From Solimonas sp. (GTDB lineage: Bacteria; Pseudomonadota; Gammaproteobacteria; Nevskiales; Nevskiaceae): a DNA stretch of 64,000 nucleotides. Positions 35,700-45,691 of this stretch are shown here, piece by piece. The position numbers and the translations under genes are program-made. The stretch lies in NCBI GenBank assembly GCA_030149365.1, contig JASBRP010000045.1, positions 1 through 64,000 on the forward strand, written 5' to 3'. The first letter of the stretch is position 1, and each line of letters opens with the position of its first letter. The notes beneath the pieces are model-generated. The model worked only from the letters and a program-made list of their open reading frames with translations. It did no database searches and was not told the DNA's origin.

Positions 35700-37076
35700 T
35701 CAGAACATGCGCATGCCGGGGCCGCTGGCGCGCGGCTTGTCACCCTCGGCGGACGGCATGTCGGTGATCAGCTCGTCGCCTTCCTTCAGGCCGCCTTCCA
35801 CCACCTCGGTGTAGCTGCCGTCGCTGATGCCGGTCTTGATCTCCACCGCTTGGGCCTGGCCGTCGCGCAGCACGTAGACCGTGCGCGGACCGCCCGCGGC
35901 GCCTTCTCCGCCACGCTGGCGCCGCTGGCGGCGTTCGCCGTTGCCACCGCCAGCCTCGGCACCCGCCGAGGGCTGGCGGGGCGCCGCAGCCTGGCCGTCC
36001 TGTGCCGATGGCTGGCCCTGGCCCTGCGGCTGGGCCGCGGCGGGCGCCGCGCTGGCCGCCTTGCCGGCGTCGCGCCCGCCCGCCGGGGTCGGCATGCGGA
36101 AGCGCAGCGCCGCATTGGGCACCTTCAGCACGTCCTCGCGCCGCGCGTAGACGAAGGTCACGTTCGCGGTCATGCCGGGCTTGAGCTTCAGCTCCTCGTT
36201 GGTCACGTCGAGCACGGCGTCGTAGGTCACCACGTTCTGCGTGGTGGTGGCGGAGTCGCGCACCTGGCGCACCTCGCCACGGAAGCGCTCGCCCGGATAG
36301 GCGTCCACCGTGAAGTTGGCCTTCATTCCGGCCTGCAGCTTGCCCACGTCGGACTCCGCCACGCTGGTGTTGACCTGCATCTGGCGCAGGTCCTGGGCGA
36401 TGGTGAACAGCACCGGCGCCTGCAGCGAGGCCGCCACGGTCTGGCCGACGTCGACGCTGCGCGAGATCACCACGCCATCGGTCGGGGAGATGATGTCGGT
36501 GTAGTTGAGGTTCACCTGGGCGCGGTTCAGCGCCGCGCGGGCCTGGGCCAGCGCCGCCTGCGAGGAGATCACCGAGGCATCGGCCGCGTCCGCGGTAGCC
36601 TGTGCCGTGTCGCGCTCACTCTGCGAGATCAGTCCTCGCGGCGACAGTTCGTCCGCACGGCGCGCCTGGCGCCGGGCATCCTGGGCCTGGACCTTGGAGC
36701 GCGTCAGGTTGGCCTCGGCCGCCATCACGTTGGCGCGCTGCTGCTCGACCTCCGCCAGGAACAGGCGGGGGTCGATCTTGGCGATCAGCTGGCCCTTCTT
36801 CACCTGGGAGTTGAAGTCCACCGACAGGTCCTGGATACGGCCGCTGACCTGGCTGCCCACCTGGACCGTCACCAGCGCCGACAGGGTGCCGGTGGCGGTG
36901 ACCTTGGCCACCACCTCGCCGCGCTCCGCGGGCACCGTGGTGAACTGGGGCGGCTCCTCGCCCTTCAGCCAGCCCCGCCCCCACCAGAGGACGGCGGCGA
37001 TCACCAGCACGGCGGCGGCCCACAGGCCCCAGCGGCGGGCCGGGCGGCCCGAGCGCAGATTGTTGTTCGAATTCAT
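35700..37076 (-). CDS. macA: MacA-type periplasmic adaptor (membrane fusion) protein
   Basis: A 458-residue RND/ABC adaptor. Residues 15-35 are a membrane anchor (WGLWAAAVLVIAAVLWWG). The lipoyl halves are at about 60-100 (GTLSALVTVQVGSQVSGRI) and 190-215 (YTDIISPTDGVVISRSVDVGQ), flanking a helical hairpin (about 100-180, rich in Gln, Ala, Arg). Beta-barrel and membrane-proximal domains follow. An inserted Ala/Pro/Gln/Gly-rich linker (about 330-400) is longer than in E. coli MacA. It links the inner-membrane MacB-type pump to an outer-membrane channel. First gene of the operon; no outer-membrane factor is in the window. Confidence 0.88.
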   Translation of the reverse strand: MNSNNNLRSGRPARRWGLWAAAVLVIAAVLWWGRGWLKGEEPPQFTTVPAERGEVVAKVTATGTLSALVTVQVGSQVSGRIQDLSVDFNSQVKKGQLIAKIDPRLFLAEVEQQRANVMAAEANLTRSKVQAQDARRQARRADELSPRGLISQSERDTAQATADAADASVISSQAALAQARAALNRAQVNLNYTDIISPTDGVVISRSVDVGQTVAASLQAPVLFTIAQDLRQMQVNTSVAESDVGKLQAGMKANFTVDAYPGERFRGEVRQVRDSATTTQNVVTYDAVLDVTNEELKLKPGMTANVTFVYARREDVLKVPNAALRFRMPTPAGGRDAGKAASAAPAAAQPQGQGQPSAQDGQAAAPRQPSAGAEAGGGNGERRQRRQRGGEGAAGGPRTVYVLRDGQAQAVEIKTGISDGSYTEVVEGGLKEGDELITDMPSAEGDKPRASGPGMRMF

Positions 37077-37296
37077 GGATTACGGGATCGGCAGGGTCTT
37101 GGGAACGGGCGGGGGATCGGAAAGCCTAGCAGCAATATTGTGTCATCCAGAAGGTGAAACGCAGCCATTGGCAGCGCGTTGACATGAGATGGAATTCCCT
37201 TCGCCTTGCGGCATGACAAATGCCAGAATGCAGACATCGCATGAACGCCATCGAAAAAGAGCGCAATCAGGGCCCGGACGCCTGCCGGGAGCTCCA

Positions 37297-39333
37297 TTGA
37301 CGCCCGGGAGCCTGATCCTCGGCACCCCCTACCCGGACGCCATCGCCGGGGTCCACGTCGGCTTCCTGCTGGCGATCGGCGTCCTGGGCCTGGCGATCTA
37401 TGCCCGCTACCGCGACGAGCCCTCCATGCCCTGGCTCTCGCTGAGCGCCCTGCTCTCGCTGATCTGGCTGCTGGCCTGGCGCGGCCAGATTCCGGGGCCG
37501 GCCAGGCTCCTGCCCCATGCCATGCCCCTGTCCGGCGCCCTGTTCAGCGCGGCGGTGCTGCGCTACGGCTGCCTGTCGCTGGACAGCCGTAACCGCCTGC
37601 CAGACCTGGACCGCGGCCTGCGCGGCCTCAACGGCCTGCTGTTGCTCGCCGCCGGTGCCGCCCTGCTGCTGCCCCCAGCCTGGTCCCTGCCCCTGCTCGC
37701 CCCCCTGGTCGTGCTGACGGCACTGGGATTGGTGGTCGCCGCCTGGCTGCGGCTGCGCCAGGGCCATTGGGTGGCGATAGGCCTGCTGTCCGGCGCGTTG
37801 CTGCTGCTGGCCGTGCTGCTGCCCAACGGCCTGCTGTGGATCGGTTACCCGCTGCCCGGCACCCCGGCCTTCTGGATGAACGTCTTCCAGGTCGGCAGCG
37901 GCCTTGCGCTGCTGAGCTTCAGCCTCGGCACCATCGCCTCGCTGCACCGCCTGAGCGAAGGCCGCGTGTCCGAGCTCAAGCTGGCGCTGGACGGCCAGCG
38001 CGTGGCCCTCAACAAGGCCAGCATCGACGACGTCACCCGCCTGCCCGACCGCAAGCTGTTCCGCGAGCTGCTGCGCAAGCGCGTCCAGGACGCCCACGAG
38101 CTGCAGCAGCGCCTGGCCATCGTCAGCATCAGCCTGTCGTCCTACCGCACCCTGCGCCACGGCATCGACGGCAACGCCGCCGACTCCGGCCTGTCCGAGA
38201 TCGCCCTGCGCCTGCGCCAGTCCGTGGGCTCCGGCGACCTGCTGACCCGCATGGGCAGCGACGGCTTCATCTGGATCACCCAGATCCACGCCGGTGGCGA
38301 ACTGCTGGACCTGCAAGGCCGCTGCCTGGGTCTGCGGCGCGACATCGGTGCGCCGCTGGCCAACGCCGGCGGCGTCATGGTGAGCTGCGACATCGGCGTG
38401 TCCATCTACCCCGACCACGGCGGCGACATCGACCTGCTGCTGCGCCGCAGCGACGAAGCCCTCTACCGCACCGAGCAGGCCGGCCTGGGTGAGGTCATGG
38501 TGTTCCGTCCGGAGCTGCAGCAGCAGTCGCACCAGCACCTGCGCCTGGCCAAGCAGCTGCGCCAGGCCCTGATCCGCAACGAGCTGGTGCTGCACTACCA
38601 GCCCCTGGTCGGCCTCGAGAACGGCGAGCTGCGCGGCGCCGAGGCCCTGATCCGCTGGCCGCGCGACGGCGTGATGATCCCTCCCGGCGAATTCATCCCG
38701 GTAGCCGAATCCAGCGGCCTGATCGTGCAGCTCGGCGAGTGGGTCATGCAGCAGGCCTGCCGCCAGATCGCCGACTGGCAGTCGCGCGGGCTGGACCTGC
38801 CCTACGTCGCCGTCAACGTCTCGGCGCACCAGTTCCGCCATCCTGAGTTCATCCGTCACGTCGAGAAGGCCCTGATCGCCTTCCCGTTGTCGCGCGACCG
38901 CCTGATGCTGGAGATCACTGAGAACATCGTGCTGGACGATATCGACCGCACCAGCGCGCTGCTGCAGCAACTGTTGCTGCGCGGCGTCAGCGCCGCAGTG
39001 GACGATTTCGGCGTCGGCTACTCCTCGCTCAACTACCTGCGCAAGCTGCCGGTGCAGGCCATCAAGATCGACCGCAGCTTCCTCCAGGGCATCCCCGAGG
39101 AGCAGGAAGCGATGTCGGTGATGAGTACCATCATCACCTTGGGCCACGACCTGGGCCTGCGCGTGGTCGCCGAAGGTATCGAGACCGTCGAGCAGCAGAT
39201 GTTCCTGTCGCGCAAGGGCGTCAACTGCGGCCAGGGCTGGCTGTTCAGCAAGGCCATGGCCGCCCCCGACTTCGAGGCCTGGATGATCAAGAACCAGCAG
39301 CGCCTCGGCCGCGCGCAGGCGCTGGTCGGCTAG
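37297..39333 (+). CDS. Membrane c-di-GMP phosphodiesterase (degenerate GGDEF plus EAL)
   Basis: With the TTG at 37297 (GGGAG five bases upstream) the protein has 678 residues; in-frame ATGs at 37189 and 37213 lack good ribosome sites. Five or six helices fill residues 10-215. The GGDEF domain (about 240-400) has GSDGF at the active site, so it should not make c-di-GMP. The EAL domain (about 415-665) keeps the catalytic set: EALIRW, NVSAHQF, EITEN, DDFGVGYSSL, KIDRSF and AEGIE. It therefore probably degrades c-di-GMP in response to a membrane signal. The pgaCD synthase in this window is of a type controlled by c-di-GMP elsewhere; a link is inference. Confidence 0.88.
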   Translation: MTPGSLILGTPYPDAIAGVHVGFLLAIGVLGLAIYARYRDEPSMPWLSLSALLSLIWLLAWRGQIPGPARLLPHAMPLSGALFSAAVLRYGCLSLDSRNRLPDLDRGLRGLNGLLLLAAGAALLLPPAWSLPLLAPLVVLTALGLVVAAWLRLRQGHWVAIGLLSGALLLLAVLLPNGLLWIGYPLPGTPAFWMNVFQVGSGLALLSFSLGTIASLHRLSEGRVSELKLALDGQRVALNKASIDDVTRLPDRKLFRELLRKRVQDAHELQQRLAIVSISLSSYRTLRHGIDGNAADSGLSEIALRLRQSVGSGDLLTRMGSDGFIWITQIHAGGELLDLQGRCLGLRRDIGAPLANAGGVMVSCDIGVSIYPDHGGDIDLLLRRSDEALYRTEQAGLGEVMVFRPELQQQSHQHLRLAKQLRQALIRNELVLHYQPLVGLENGELRGAEALIRWPRDGVMIPPGEFIPVAESSGLIVQLGEWVMQQACRQIADWQSRGLDLPYVAVNVSAHQFRHPEFIRHVEKALIAFPLSRDRLMLEITENIVLDDIDRTSALLQQLLLRGVSAAVDDFGVGYSSLNYLRKLPVQAIKIDRSFLQGIPEEQEAMSVMSTIITLGHDLGLRVVAEGIETVEQQMFLSRKGVNCGQGWLFSKAMAAPDFEAWMIKNQQRLGRAQALVG

Positions 39334-39346
39334 CCTACTGCCCCTC

Positions 39347-39467
39347 GAGGATACGAAGAAACCGTAGCGAGCGGCCCGAGGTTGTATCGAGGAGCAGAGC
39401 CGTACTGGAGTACGGCGAGCACCGGAGATGCAAGATCGGGCTGCGTAGTAGGTTTATTCGTATCCTC
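39347..39467. repeat. 121-bp inverted-repeat element (MITE/REP-like)
   Basis: GAGGATACGAAGAAACC (39347-39363) is repeated inverted at 39451-39467 with one mismatch. The centre holds CCGTACT-GG-AGTACGG (39400-39415). The right end overlaps the stop codon of the SDR gene at 39466-39468. No open frame. It fills the gap between the EAL gene and the SDR gene, both ending here. Confidence 0.65.
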
Positions 39468-40248
39468 AGAAGTTGTGGTAACCACCGTCGATCGTGAAGC
39501 AGTCACCCGTGTGGTGAGCGCTGGCCCCCGACATCAGGTACACCGCAATCCCCGCAAAGTCCTGCGGCTTGCCGAAGCGCCGCTGGGGAATGCGTGCCTT
39601 CACCGCCGCCACGAACTTGTCGCTGGCCAGCAGCGGCCCGGTCATCGCCGTCTCGATCCAGCCCGGCACGATGGAATTGGCGGTAACGCCATGGCGCGCG
39701 TACTCCACGCAGAGCCCGCGCATCACCGACAGCAGCGCACCCTTGGTGGCCGCGTAGTCCTCGCCGCGCGCCAGGCCCGAGACCGCCGACAGGCTGCTGG
39801 TGGCCACCAGGCGGCCGAAGGCATCGCCCTCCTCGGCGCGCTGCTTCATGTGCCGCGCCGCGCACTGCAGCGTGAACAGTGCACCCTTGAGATTCACGCC
39901 AAAGGTGCGGTCCAGGTCGGCCTCGGTCATCTCGTGGAACGGGACCTGCACGCTCATCACGCCGGCATTGGCGAAGCAGCCGTCCACGCGCCCGAACTGC
40001 TCCAGCGTGGCCGCGAAGCTGCGCTCCACCGCCGCTCGATCCGAGACGTCGCAACGCAGCGCCGCCACGCGGGTACCGTGGGTGCGCAGCTGCGCCACCG
40101 CCTCGATGTTGCGCGCCTCGTTGGTGCCCCAGATGCAGACATCCGCGCCGGCCTGCGCCAGACCTTCAGCGATGCCCAGGCCAATGCCGGCGTTGCCGCC
40201 GGTGATCAGGGCGACGCGGCTCGACAGGTTGAAAGGAGCGTAGCTCAT
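39466..40248 (-). CDS. SDR family oxidoreductase in an acyl-CoA dehydrogenase operon
   Basis: A 260-residue classical SDR: TGGNAGIGLGIAEGL (cofactor, about 16-30), FANAGV (NNAG-equivalent), TSSLSAVSG, and YAATKGA with the Tyr-x3-Lys pair, then NSIVPGWIETAM and the C-terminal GDCFTIDGGYHNF. The ATG overlaps the stop of the large acyl-CoA dehydrogenase subunit (ATGA). In this setting it may act as a 3-hydroxyacyl-CoA dehydrogenase for the same substrate, which is inference. Confidence 0.85.
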   Translation of the reverse strand: MSYAPFNLSSRVALITGGNAGIGLGIAEGLAQAGADVCIWGTNEARNIEAVAQLRTHGTRVAALRCDVSDRAAVERSFAATLEQFGRVDGCFANAGVMSVQVPFHEMTEADLDRTFGVNLKGALFTLQCAARHMKQRAEEGDAFGRLVATSSLSAVSGLARGEDYAATKGALLSVMRGLCVEYARHGVTANSIVPGWIETAMTGPLLASDKFVAAVKARIPQRRFGKPQDFAGIAVYLMSGASAHHTGDCFTIDGGYHNF

Positions 40249-41483
40249 CCCCGCACTCCCGCCGCGCTCAGCACGTGCCGCGCCAGCAGGTTGCGCTGGA
40301 TCTCGTTGGTGCCGGCATAGATCGAGGTCTTGCGGTAGTTGAAGTACAGCGGCGTCACCGCCGCGGCATGGTCCGGAATGGGCCGCACCGGCGGCGCCCG
40401 CCCGCGGACCTCGGCGAAGCTGTCCTGCACGAACGGCAGCGCATCCGGCCCCAGGGCCTCCACGGCAAACTCGCTCAACGCCTGCTGCAGCTCCGTGCCC
40501 ACCAGCTTGAACATGCTGGACATGGCGCCGATGGCGGTGCCCGACTCCACGCTGGAGAAGAAGCGCAACTCGGCGGCGTCCACCGCCTCCACCCGCACCG
40601 CCAGCTCGGCATAGCGGCGGCGGAAATCCGGATCGTCGATCAGCAGCCCGCCGCTGTTGGCCGGCTGTTCCCGCGCGATGCGGCGGATCTTGGCCAGCAG
40701 GTAGCGCAGCAGCGAGCCATAGGCCGTGCCGCGCTCGAACTGCAGCAGGTACTTGGCATAGGTCCAGCCCAGGCCCTCCTCGCCGATGCGGTTCTCCACC
40801 GGCACGCGCACGTTCTCGAAGAACAACTGGTTGACCTCCTGCTCGCCGTCGATCGGCCCATCCAGCGAAGGCAGCGAGCGGATGCTGATGCCCGGCGTGC
40901 GCATGTCGGCCAGCAGGAACGTGATGCCGCTCTGCGCCTTGGCCTCGCGGTTGGTGCGCACCAGGCAGAAGATCCAGTCGGCCCACTGCGCATGCGTGGT
41001 CCAGATCTTGGAGCCGTTGAGCACATAGTGGTCGCCGTCGCGTACCGCGCTCATCTGCAGCGAGGCCAGGTCGGAACCCGAGCCCGGCTCGGAGTAGCCC
41101 TGGCACCAGCACTCGTCGGTGTTGAGGATCTTCGGCAGGAAGCGCTGCTTCTGTGCCTCGGAGCCGTACTCCATGATGACGTAGGCCACCATCGCGATGC
41201 CCATCGGCGAGACGATCGGGCAGCCCGCCGCGGAGGTCTCGCTCTGGAAGATGTAGCGCTGCGTCGGCGTCCAGTCCGGGCCACCGTACTGCACCGGCCA
41301 GCCGGGCGCCGCCCAGCCCTTCGCCGCCAGTTTCTTCTGCCACTTCACCTGCCCGGCCTTGTCGAGGTAGCCGTTCTTGCTCTGCGACATCAGCTGCTTC
41401 AGCTCGGCATCGTAGGCCTGCTTGATCCAGGCGCGGACCTCGTCGCGGAACGCCAGTTCGTCCGGGGTGTAGTCGAGATTCAT
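40245..41483 (-). CDS. Acyl-CoA dehydrogenase, large subunit of a probable heteromer
   Basis: A 412-residue acyl-CoA dehydrogenase with GGAG six bases before the ATG. Flavin and substrate motifs: CQGYSEPGSGSDLASLQ (about 127-143), GSKIWTTHAQWAD, and YRKTSIYAGTNEIQRNLLA at the C-terminus. Glu250 in LLQFERG aligns with the catalytic glutamate of isovaleryl-CoA dehydrogenase (Glu247 in liuA of this window). It pairs with a smaller, more divergent acyl-CoA dehydrogenase 10 bases upstream, as in alpha2-beta2 enzymes such as PimC/PimD and steroid side-chain dehydrogenases. Substrate unknown; dicarboxylic, steroid-like or branched acyl-CoAs are candidates. Confidence 0.85.
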   Translation of the reverse strand: MNLDYTPDELAFRDEVRAWIKQAYDAELKQLMSQSKNGYLDKAGQVKWQKKLAAKGWAAPGWPVQYGGPDWTPTQRYIFQSETSAAGCPIVSPMGIAMVAYVIMEYGSEAQKQRFLPKILNTDECWCQGYSEPGSGSDLASLQMSAVRDGDHYVLNGSKIWTTHAQWADWIFCLVRTNREAKAQSGITFLLADMRTPGISIRSLPSLDGPIDGEQEVNQLFFENVRVPVENRIGEEGLGWTYAKYLLQFERGTAYGSLLRYLLAKIRRIAREQPANSGGLLIDDPDFRRRYAELAVRVEAVDAAELRFFSSVESGTAIGAMSSMFKLVGTELQQALSEFAVEALGPDALPFVQDSFAEVRGRAPPVRPIPDHAAAVTPLYFNYRKTSIYAGTNEIQRNLLARHVLSAAGVRG

Positions 41484-41493
41484 GATCGGCTCC

Positions 41494-42618
41494 TCAGGCA
41501 GCGGCCAGCGACAGGTCGGCGTAGCGCCGCAGGTGGAAGTCGGCATTGCCGAACTGCGCCGCGATGGCGGTGCAGCGGCGGAAGTAGTGCCCCAGCGACA
41601 GCTCCTCGGTAATGCCCATGCCACCATGGATCTGCACCGCGGACTCGCCGACGAACTTCGCCGCCTTGTCCACCTGCGCCTTGGCTGCACTGGCGGCCAG
41701 CGCGCGCTCGTCGGCTGGACGGTCCAGCTTCATCGTTGCCACCAGCGTCAGCGCCGCCGACTGCTCCAGCGCGGTGAACATGTCGGCCATGCGGTGCTGC
41801 AGCACCTGGAAGCTCGCCAGCGGCGCGCCGAACTGCTTGCGCTGGCTGGCGTAGACCACCGTCTCGGCCAGCATCCGGCGCATGGCGCCCACCGCCTCTG
41901 CGCAAAGCGCACAGACGGCCTCGTCGGCCACGCGCTCCACCAGCGGCAGCGCCCCGCCCTCGGCGCCCAGCAACCGATCCGCCGGCACCAGGACCTGCTC
42001 GAACACGAGGTCCGAAGCACGGCCGCCGTCGATGGTCGGATAGTCGCTGCGCGTGATGCCCTCGGCCTGGGCGTCGACCAGCAGCAGGCTCAGGCCTGCC
42101 CCGGTCCTGGCCGTGACCAGGAAATGGCTGGCCCAGGGCCCGCCGGTGACGCCGGTCTTGCGGCCGTCGAGGACATAGCCGCCGTTGCGCGGCGTCGCGG
42201 TGGTGGCCACCTGTCCCAGGTCATAGCGCGCCTGGCGCTCCGCCCCGGCGAAGGCCAGCACCACCTCGCCAGCGATCACGCGCGGCAGCCATTGCGCCGC
42301 CAGCGCACCGCCCGCCTGCTTGAGCAGGCCACCACCGATCACCACGGTGCCCAAGTAAGGCTCCACGACCAACGCCTTGCCCAGTTCCTCCATGACGATC
42401 GCGTTCTCGACGGCACCGCCGCCGAGCCCGCCGAATTCTTCGGGAAACGGCGCACCCAGCAGGTTCAGGCGTTCCGCCAGGTCCGCCCAGATCTTGGGAC
42501 GCCAACCAGCCGGCGCCGCAACGGCCGCCCGCCGTGTCTCGAAGTCGTAGTGATCGGCCAGGTAGCTGGCCAGCGTGTCGCGCAGCAGGTTCTGCTCGAC
42601 GCTGTAGTCGAAATCCAT
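41494..42618 (-). CDS. Acyl-CoA dehydrogenase, small subunit of a probable heteromer
   Basis: A 374-residue acyl-CoA dehydrogenase with reduced conservation in the flavin-binding middle (ERQARYDLGQV where classical enzymes have the SEPGAGSD loop) but a preserved C-terminal QIHGGMGITEELSLGHYFRR. This pattern is typical of the partner subunit in alpha2-beta2 dehydrogenases, where FAD sites are shared with the large subunit encoded just downstream. GGAGGAG lies about 10 bases before the ATG. First gene of the small-large-SDR operon, separated by 162 bases from liuE. Confidence 0.83.
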   Translation of the reverse strand: MDFDYSVEQNLLRDTLASYLADHYDFETRRAAVAAPAGWRPKIWADLAERLNLLGAPFPEEFGGLGGGAVENAIVMEELGKALVVEPYLGTVVIGGGLLKQAGGALAAQWLPRVIAGEVVLAFAGAERQARYDLGQVATTATPRNGGYVLDGRKTGVTGGPWASHFLVTARTGAGLSLLLVDAQAEGITRSDYPTIDGGRASDLVFEQVLVPADRLLGAEGGALPLVERVADEAVCALCAEAVGAMRRMLAETVVYASQRKQFGAPLASFQVLQHRMADMFTALEQSAALTLVATMKLDRPADERALAASAAKAQVDKAAKFVGESAVQIHGGMGITEELSLGHYFRRCTAIAAQFGNADFHLRRYADLSLAAA

Positions 42619-42773
42619 GTTCCGCGGTCTCCTCCGGGGTGCTTTCGCAGGATATTAGCCCCCTTGGCCGCAAACGCCCTCGTTCGCGGCCCGAAGAGCC
42701 CATCCTGCCGCAGTCACCCGCGGAGGGGATTATCCGAAAGGGTCGCGGACTGAACCCGGATTCCGGAAGACGC

Positions 42774-42790
42774 GGCGGGCTCAGCCCGCC
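42774..42790. other. Hairpin with the liuE stop codon in its loop
   Basis: GGCGGGC (42774-42780) and GCCCGCC (42784-42790) pair around TCA, which is the TGA stop of liuE on the minus strand. No U-tract follows. A similar stop-in-loop hairpin ends the AraC gene at 53438-53458. Confidence 0.4.
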
Positions 42791-43701
42791 GTCTTGGCGG
42801 CCTTGCTCGCCAGCGCCAGTGCCACGCGGGAGCGCGTCGGCCGGCCGAGCGCCTGGCTGATGTAGTCGCCGGCCGCGGCCAGCGCCTTCAGCTCCACGCC
42901 GGTTTCGATGCCCATGCCCTGAAGCATGTACACCAGGTCCTCGCTCGCCACGTTACCGGACGCACCAGCGGCATAGGGGCAGCCGCCGAGGCCCGCCACC
43001 GAGCTGTCGAATACCGTCACGCCGCTTTCCAGCGAGGCCAGCACATTGGCCAGCGCCTGGCCGTAGGTATCGTGGAAATGCCCGGCCAGCCGCTCCAGCG
43101 GCACGCGCCGGGCCACTGCCTCGATCATGCGCCGCGTCGCCAGCGGCGTACCGACGCCGATGGTGTCGCCCAGCGAGATTTCATGGCAGCCCATGTCGTA
43201 GATCTCACCCGCCACCTCGGCCACCTTCTCCGGGGCCACGTCGCCCTGGTAGGGGCAACCCAGCGCGGTGGAGACGTAGGCGCGCACCGGGATGCCCTGC
43301 CGCTTCGCCGCCAGCACCACATCCTCGAAACGCTTCAGGCTCTCGGCAATCGAGCAGTTGATGTTCTTCTGCGTGAAGGCCTCGGACGCGGCGCCAAACA
43401 CCGCCACCTCCTGCGCACCCGCCGCCACCGCTGCCTCGAACCCCTTGAGATTGGGCGCCAGCACCGAGTAGGTCATGCCCTCGCGCCGCGGCGCAGCACG
43501 CATCACCGCGTCGTGGTCCGCCATCTGCGGCACCCACTTGGGCGAGACGAAGGCCGTGGCCTCGATGTTGCGCAGGCCGGCATCGGCCAGCCGCGTGATC
43601 AGGCCCAGCTTGATCTCGGTGGGTACCACGCCCGGCTCGTTCTGCAGGCCGTCGCGAACGCCGACCTCGACCAGCTTGACCCGCTGCGGCAGCCGGCTCA
43701 C
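42781..43701 (-). CDS. liuE: Hydroxymethylglutaryl-CoA lyase
   Basis: The 306-residue TIM-barrel enzyme splits HMG-CoA into acetoacetate and acetyl-CoA, the last step of leucine breakdown. Motifs: [12 protein letters not shown] with Arg16-Asp17 (13-24), metal ligands His208 and His210 (GHFHDTYG), and the signature [19 protein letters not shown] with catalytic Cys241. Starts with GTG at 43701, overlapping the liuD stop (GTGA). Fourth and last gene of the liuA-B-D-E set. Confidence 0.93.
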   Translation of the reverse strand: MSRLPQRVKLVEVGVRDGLQNEPGVVPTEIKLGLITRLADAGLRNIEATAFVSPKWVPQMADHDAVMRAAPRREGMTYSVLAPNLKGFEAAVAAGAQEVAVFGAASEAFTQKNINCSIAESLKRFEDVVLAAKRQGIPVRAYVSTALGCPYQGDVAPEKVAEVAGEIYDMGCHEISLGDTIGVGTPLATRRMIEAVARRVPLERLAGHFHDTYGQALANVLASLESGVTVFDSSVAGLGGCPYAAGASGNVASEDLVYMLQGMGIETGVELKALAAAGDYISQALGRPTRSRVALALASKAAKTAG

Positions 43702-45686
43702 GAGGCCGCCTTGAAATCGACCAGCTCCATGCCGTCCTTGACCTGCTCCCCCACCGCGGCCAGGAAGGCCTGCACTAAGCCGTTGGCGGGCGCGCAGAGC
43801 GTGTGCTCCATCTTCATCGCCTCCATCACCAGCAGCGGCGCACCCTTTTCCACCTCGGCGCCGGGTTCCACCAACAGCGCCACGATCTTGCCGGGCATCG
43901 GCGCGGCCAGGCCGCCATGCGCGTCCTGCTCCTCGCCGGCATGGGCCAGCGGGTCCTGCAGGTTCATCGCCCAGTGGCGACCGCCCAGGAAGACGTGCAA
44001 CTGCTCACCCAGGGCCACCACCGTGGCCTCGGCCTTGCGATCACCCACGGCGTAGCGCAGGGCGCCATTCGCGGTCGTCGTGACCCGCACCGCCTCGCCA
44101 TCGATAGCCAGGCCCTGCGCGCCGTACTGCAGGTTCAGCTCGCGGCGCTGCTCACCCGCGCTGAACTCCATGCGGCGGGACAGGTTGGCGTTGACGCGCC
44201 AGCCGTCGGCATTGCCCCAGGGCGAATGCAGGTCCAGCGAAGCCGCGGACTTCTCGCGCAGGCGCTGCTGCTCCTGCGTCGCGGTCCACAGCGCCGCCGC
44301 TTCCACCGCAGCCACCGGCAGCGAGGCATCGCCGGTCAGCAGCGCATCGCTCTCACGGGCGATCAGGCCGGTGTCCACGGTGCCGGCACGGAATTCGGCG
44401 TGGCCGACCAGGCGCGACAGGAAGGCAATGTTGTTGCCCACACCGACGATCTGGAACTGCGACAGCGCCGCCAGCATGCGCTCGGTGGCACGCTCGCGGT
44501 TCTCGTCCCAGACGATCAGCTTGGCGATCATCGGATCGTAGTGCGGGCTGATCTCGTCGCCCTGCTCCACGCCGGTATCGATACGCACATTGGCCGACGC
44601 GGCCGGCGGCACGCAGTGCACCAGGCGGCCGATTGACGGCAGGAAGCCCTTCTCCGGCTCCTCGGCGTAGACACGCACCTCGATCGAGTGCCCACGCAGC
44701 GGCACCTGGTCCTGGGTCAGCGGTAGCGGCTGGCCGGCGGCCACGCGCAGCTGCCATTCCACCAGGTCCTGCCCGGTGATCATCTCGGTGACCGGATGCT
44801 CCACCTGCAGGCGGGTGTTCATCTCCATGAAGTAGAACGAACCACTCTGGTCCGCAATGAACTCCACGGTACCGGCACCGACATAGCCCACGGCGCGCGC
44901 GGCATCGCAGGCCGCCTTGCCCATGGCCGCGCGGCGCTCCGCGCTCATGCCCGGAGCCGGCGCTTCCTCAACCACCTTCTGGTGGCGGCGCTGTGCCGAG
45001 CAGTCACGCTCGTGCAGGTGGATCACGTTGCCCTGGGTGTCACCGAACACCTGGATCTCGATGTGGCGCGGGCGCCCCAGGTACTTCTCGATCAGCACGC
45101 GGTCGTCGCCGAAGCTGGCGCGTGCCTCGCGCTGGCAGGACGCCAGGGCCGCTTCAAAGTCTTCGCTGCGCTCGACCACGCGCATGCCCTTGCCTCCGCC
45201 GCCGGCGGAGGCCTTGATCAGCACCGGGTAGCCGATGCCGTCGGCCTGCTGGCGCAGGAAGGCCGGTTCCTGCTGGTCACCGTGGTAACCCGGCACCAGC
45301 GGCACGCCCGCCTTCTCCATCAGCGCCTTGGCGGCGGACTTGGAGCCCATGGCGTGGATCGCCGAAACGGGCGGGCCGATGAACACGACACCGGCCGCGG
45401 CGCAGGCCTCGGCGAAGCCCTCGTTCTCCGACAGGAAGCCATAGCCCGGGTGCACCGCCTGGGCGCCGCTCTGCTTGGCGACCTCCAGGATGCGGTCGGC
45501 ACGCAGGTAGCTCTCGCGCGACGCGGCGGGCCCCACGCAGTAGGCCTCGTCGGCCAGGCGCACGTGGCGCGAGCCGGCGTCGGCCTCGGAATACACCGCC
45601 ACGGTGCGAATGCCCAGGCGGCGGCAGGTGGCGATCACGCGGCAGGCAATCTCGCCGCGGTTGGCAATCAGGATTTTCGTGAACAT
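43698..45686 (-). CDS. liuD: Methylcrotonyl-CoA carboxylase, biotin carboxylase/carrier (alpha) subunit
   Basis: A 662-residue biotin-dependent carboxylase subunit. Residues 1-450 are the biotin carboxylase: [14 protein letters not shown] at the N-terminus, the ATP-grasp glycine loop [28 protein letters not shown], and a C-terminal domain. The last ~75 residues are the biotinyl domain with AMKM and the biotinylated Lys625. It carboxylates biotin for transfer to 3-methylcrotonyl-CoA by the beta subunit encoded 5 bases upstream. A propionyl- or geranyl-CoA carboxylase is possible from the subunit alone, but the liu context favours methylcrotonyl-CoA. Confidence 0.92.
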   Translation of the reverse strand: MFTKILIANRGEIACRVIATCRRLGIRTVAVYSEADAGSRHVRLADEAYCVGPAASRESYLRADRILEVAKQSGAQAVHPGYGFLSENEGFAEACAAAGVVFIGPPVSAIHAMGSKSAAKALMEKAGVPLVPGYHGDQQEPAFLRQQADGIGYPVLIKASAGGGGKGMRVVERSEDFEAALASCQREARASFGDDRVLIEKYLGRPRHIEIQVFGDTQGNVIHLHERDCSAQRRHQKVVEEAPAPGMSAERRAAMGKAACDAARAVGYVGAGTVEFIADQSGSFYFMEMNTRLQVEHPVTEMITGQDLVEWQLRVAAGQPLPLTQDQVPLRGHSIEVRVYAEEPEKGFLPSIGRLVHCVPPAASANVRIDTGVEQGDEISPHYDPMIAKLIVWDENRERATERMLAALSQFQIVGVGNNIAFLSRLVGHAEFRAGTVDTGLIARESDALLTGDASLPVAAVEAAALWTATQEQQRLREKSAASLDLHSPWGNADGWRVNANLSRRMEFSAGEQRRELNLQYGAQGLAIDGEAVRVTTTANGALRYAVGDRKAEATVVALGEQLHVFLGGRHWAMNLQDPLAHAGEEQDAHGGLAAPMPGKIVALLVEPGAEVEKGAPLLVMEAMKMEHTLCAPANGLVQAFLAAVGEQVKDGMELVDFKAAS

Positions 45687-45691
45687 GGCGA

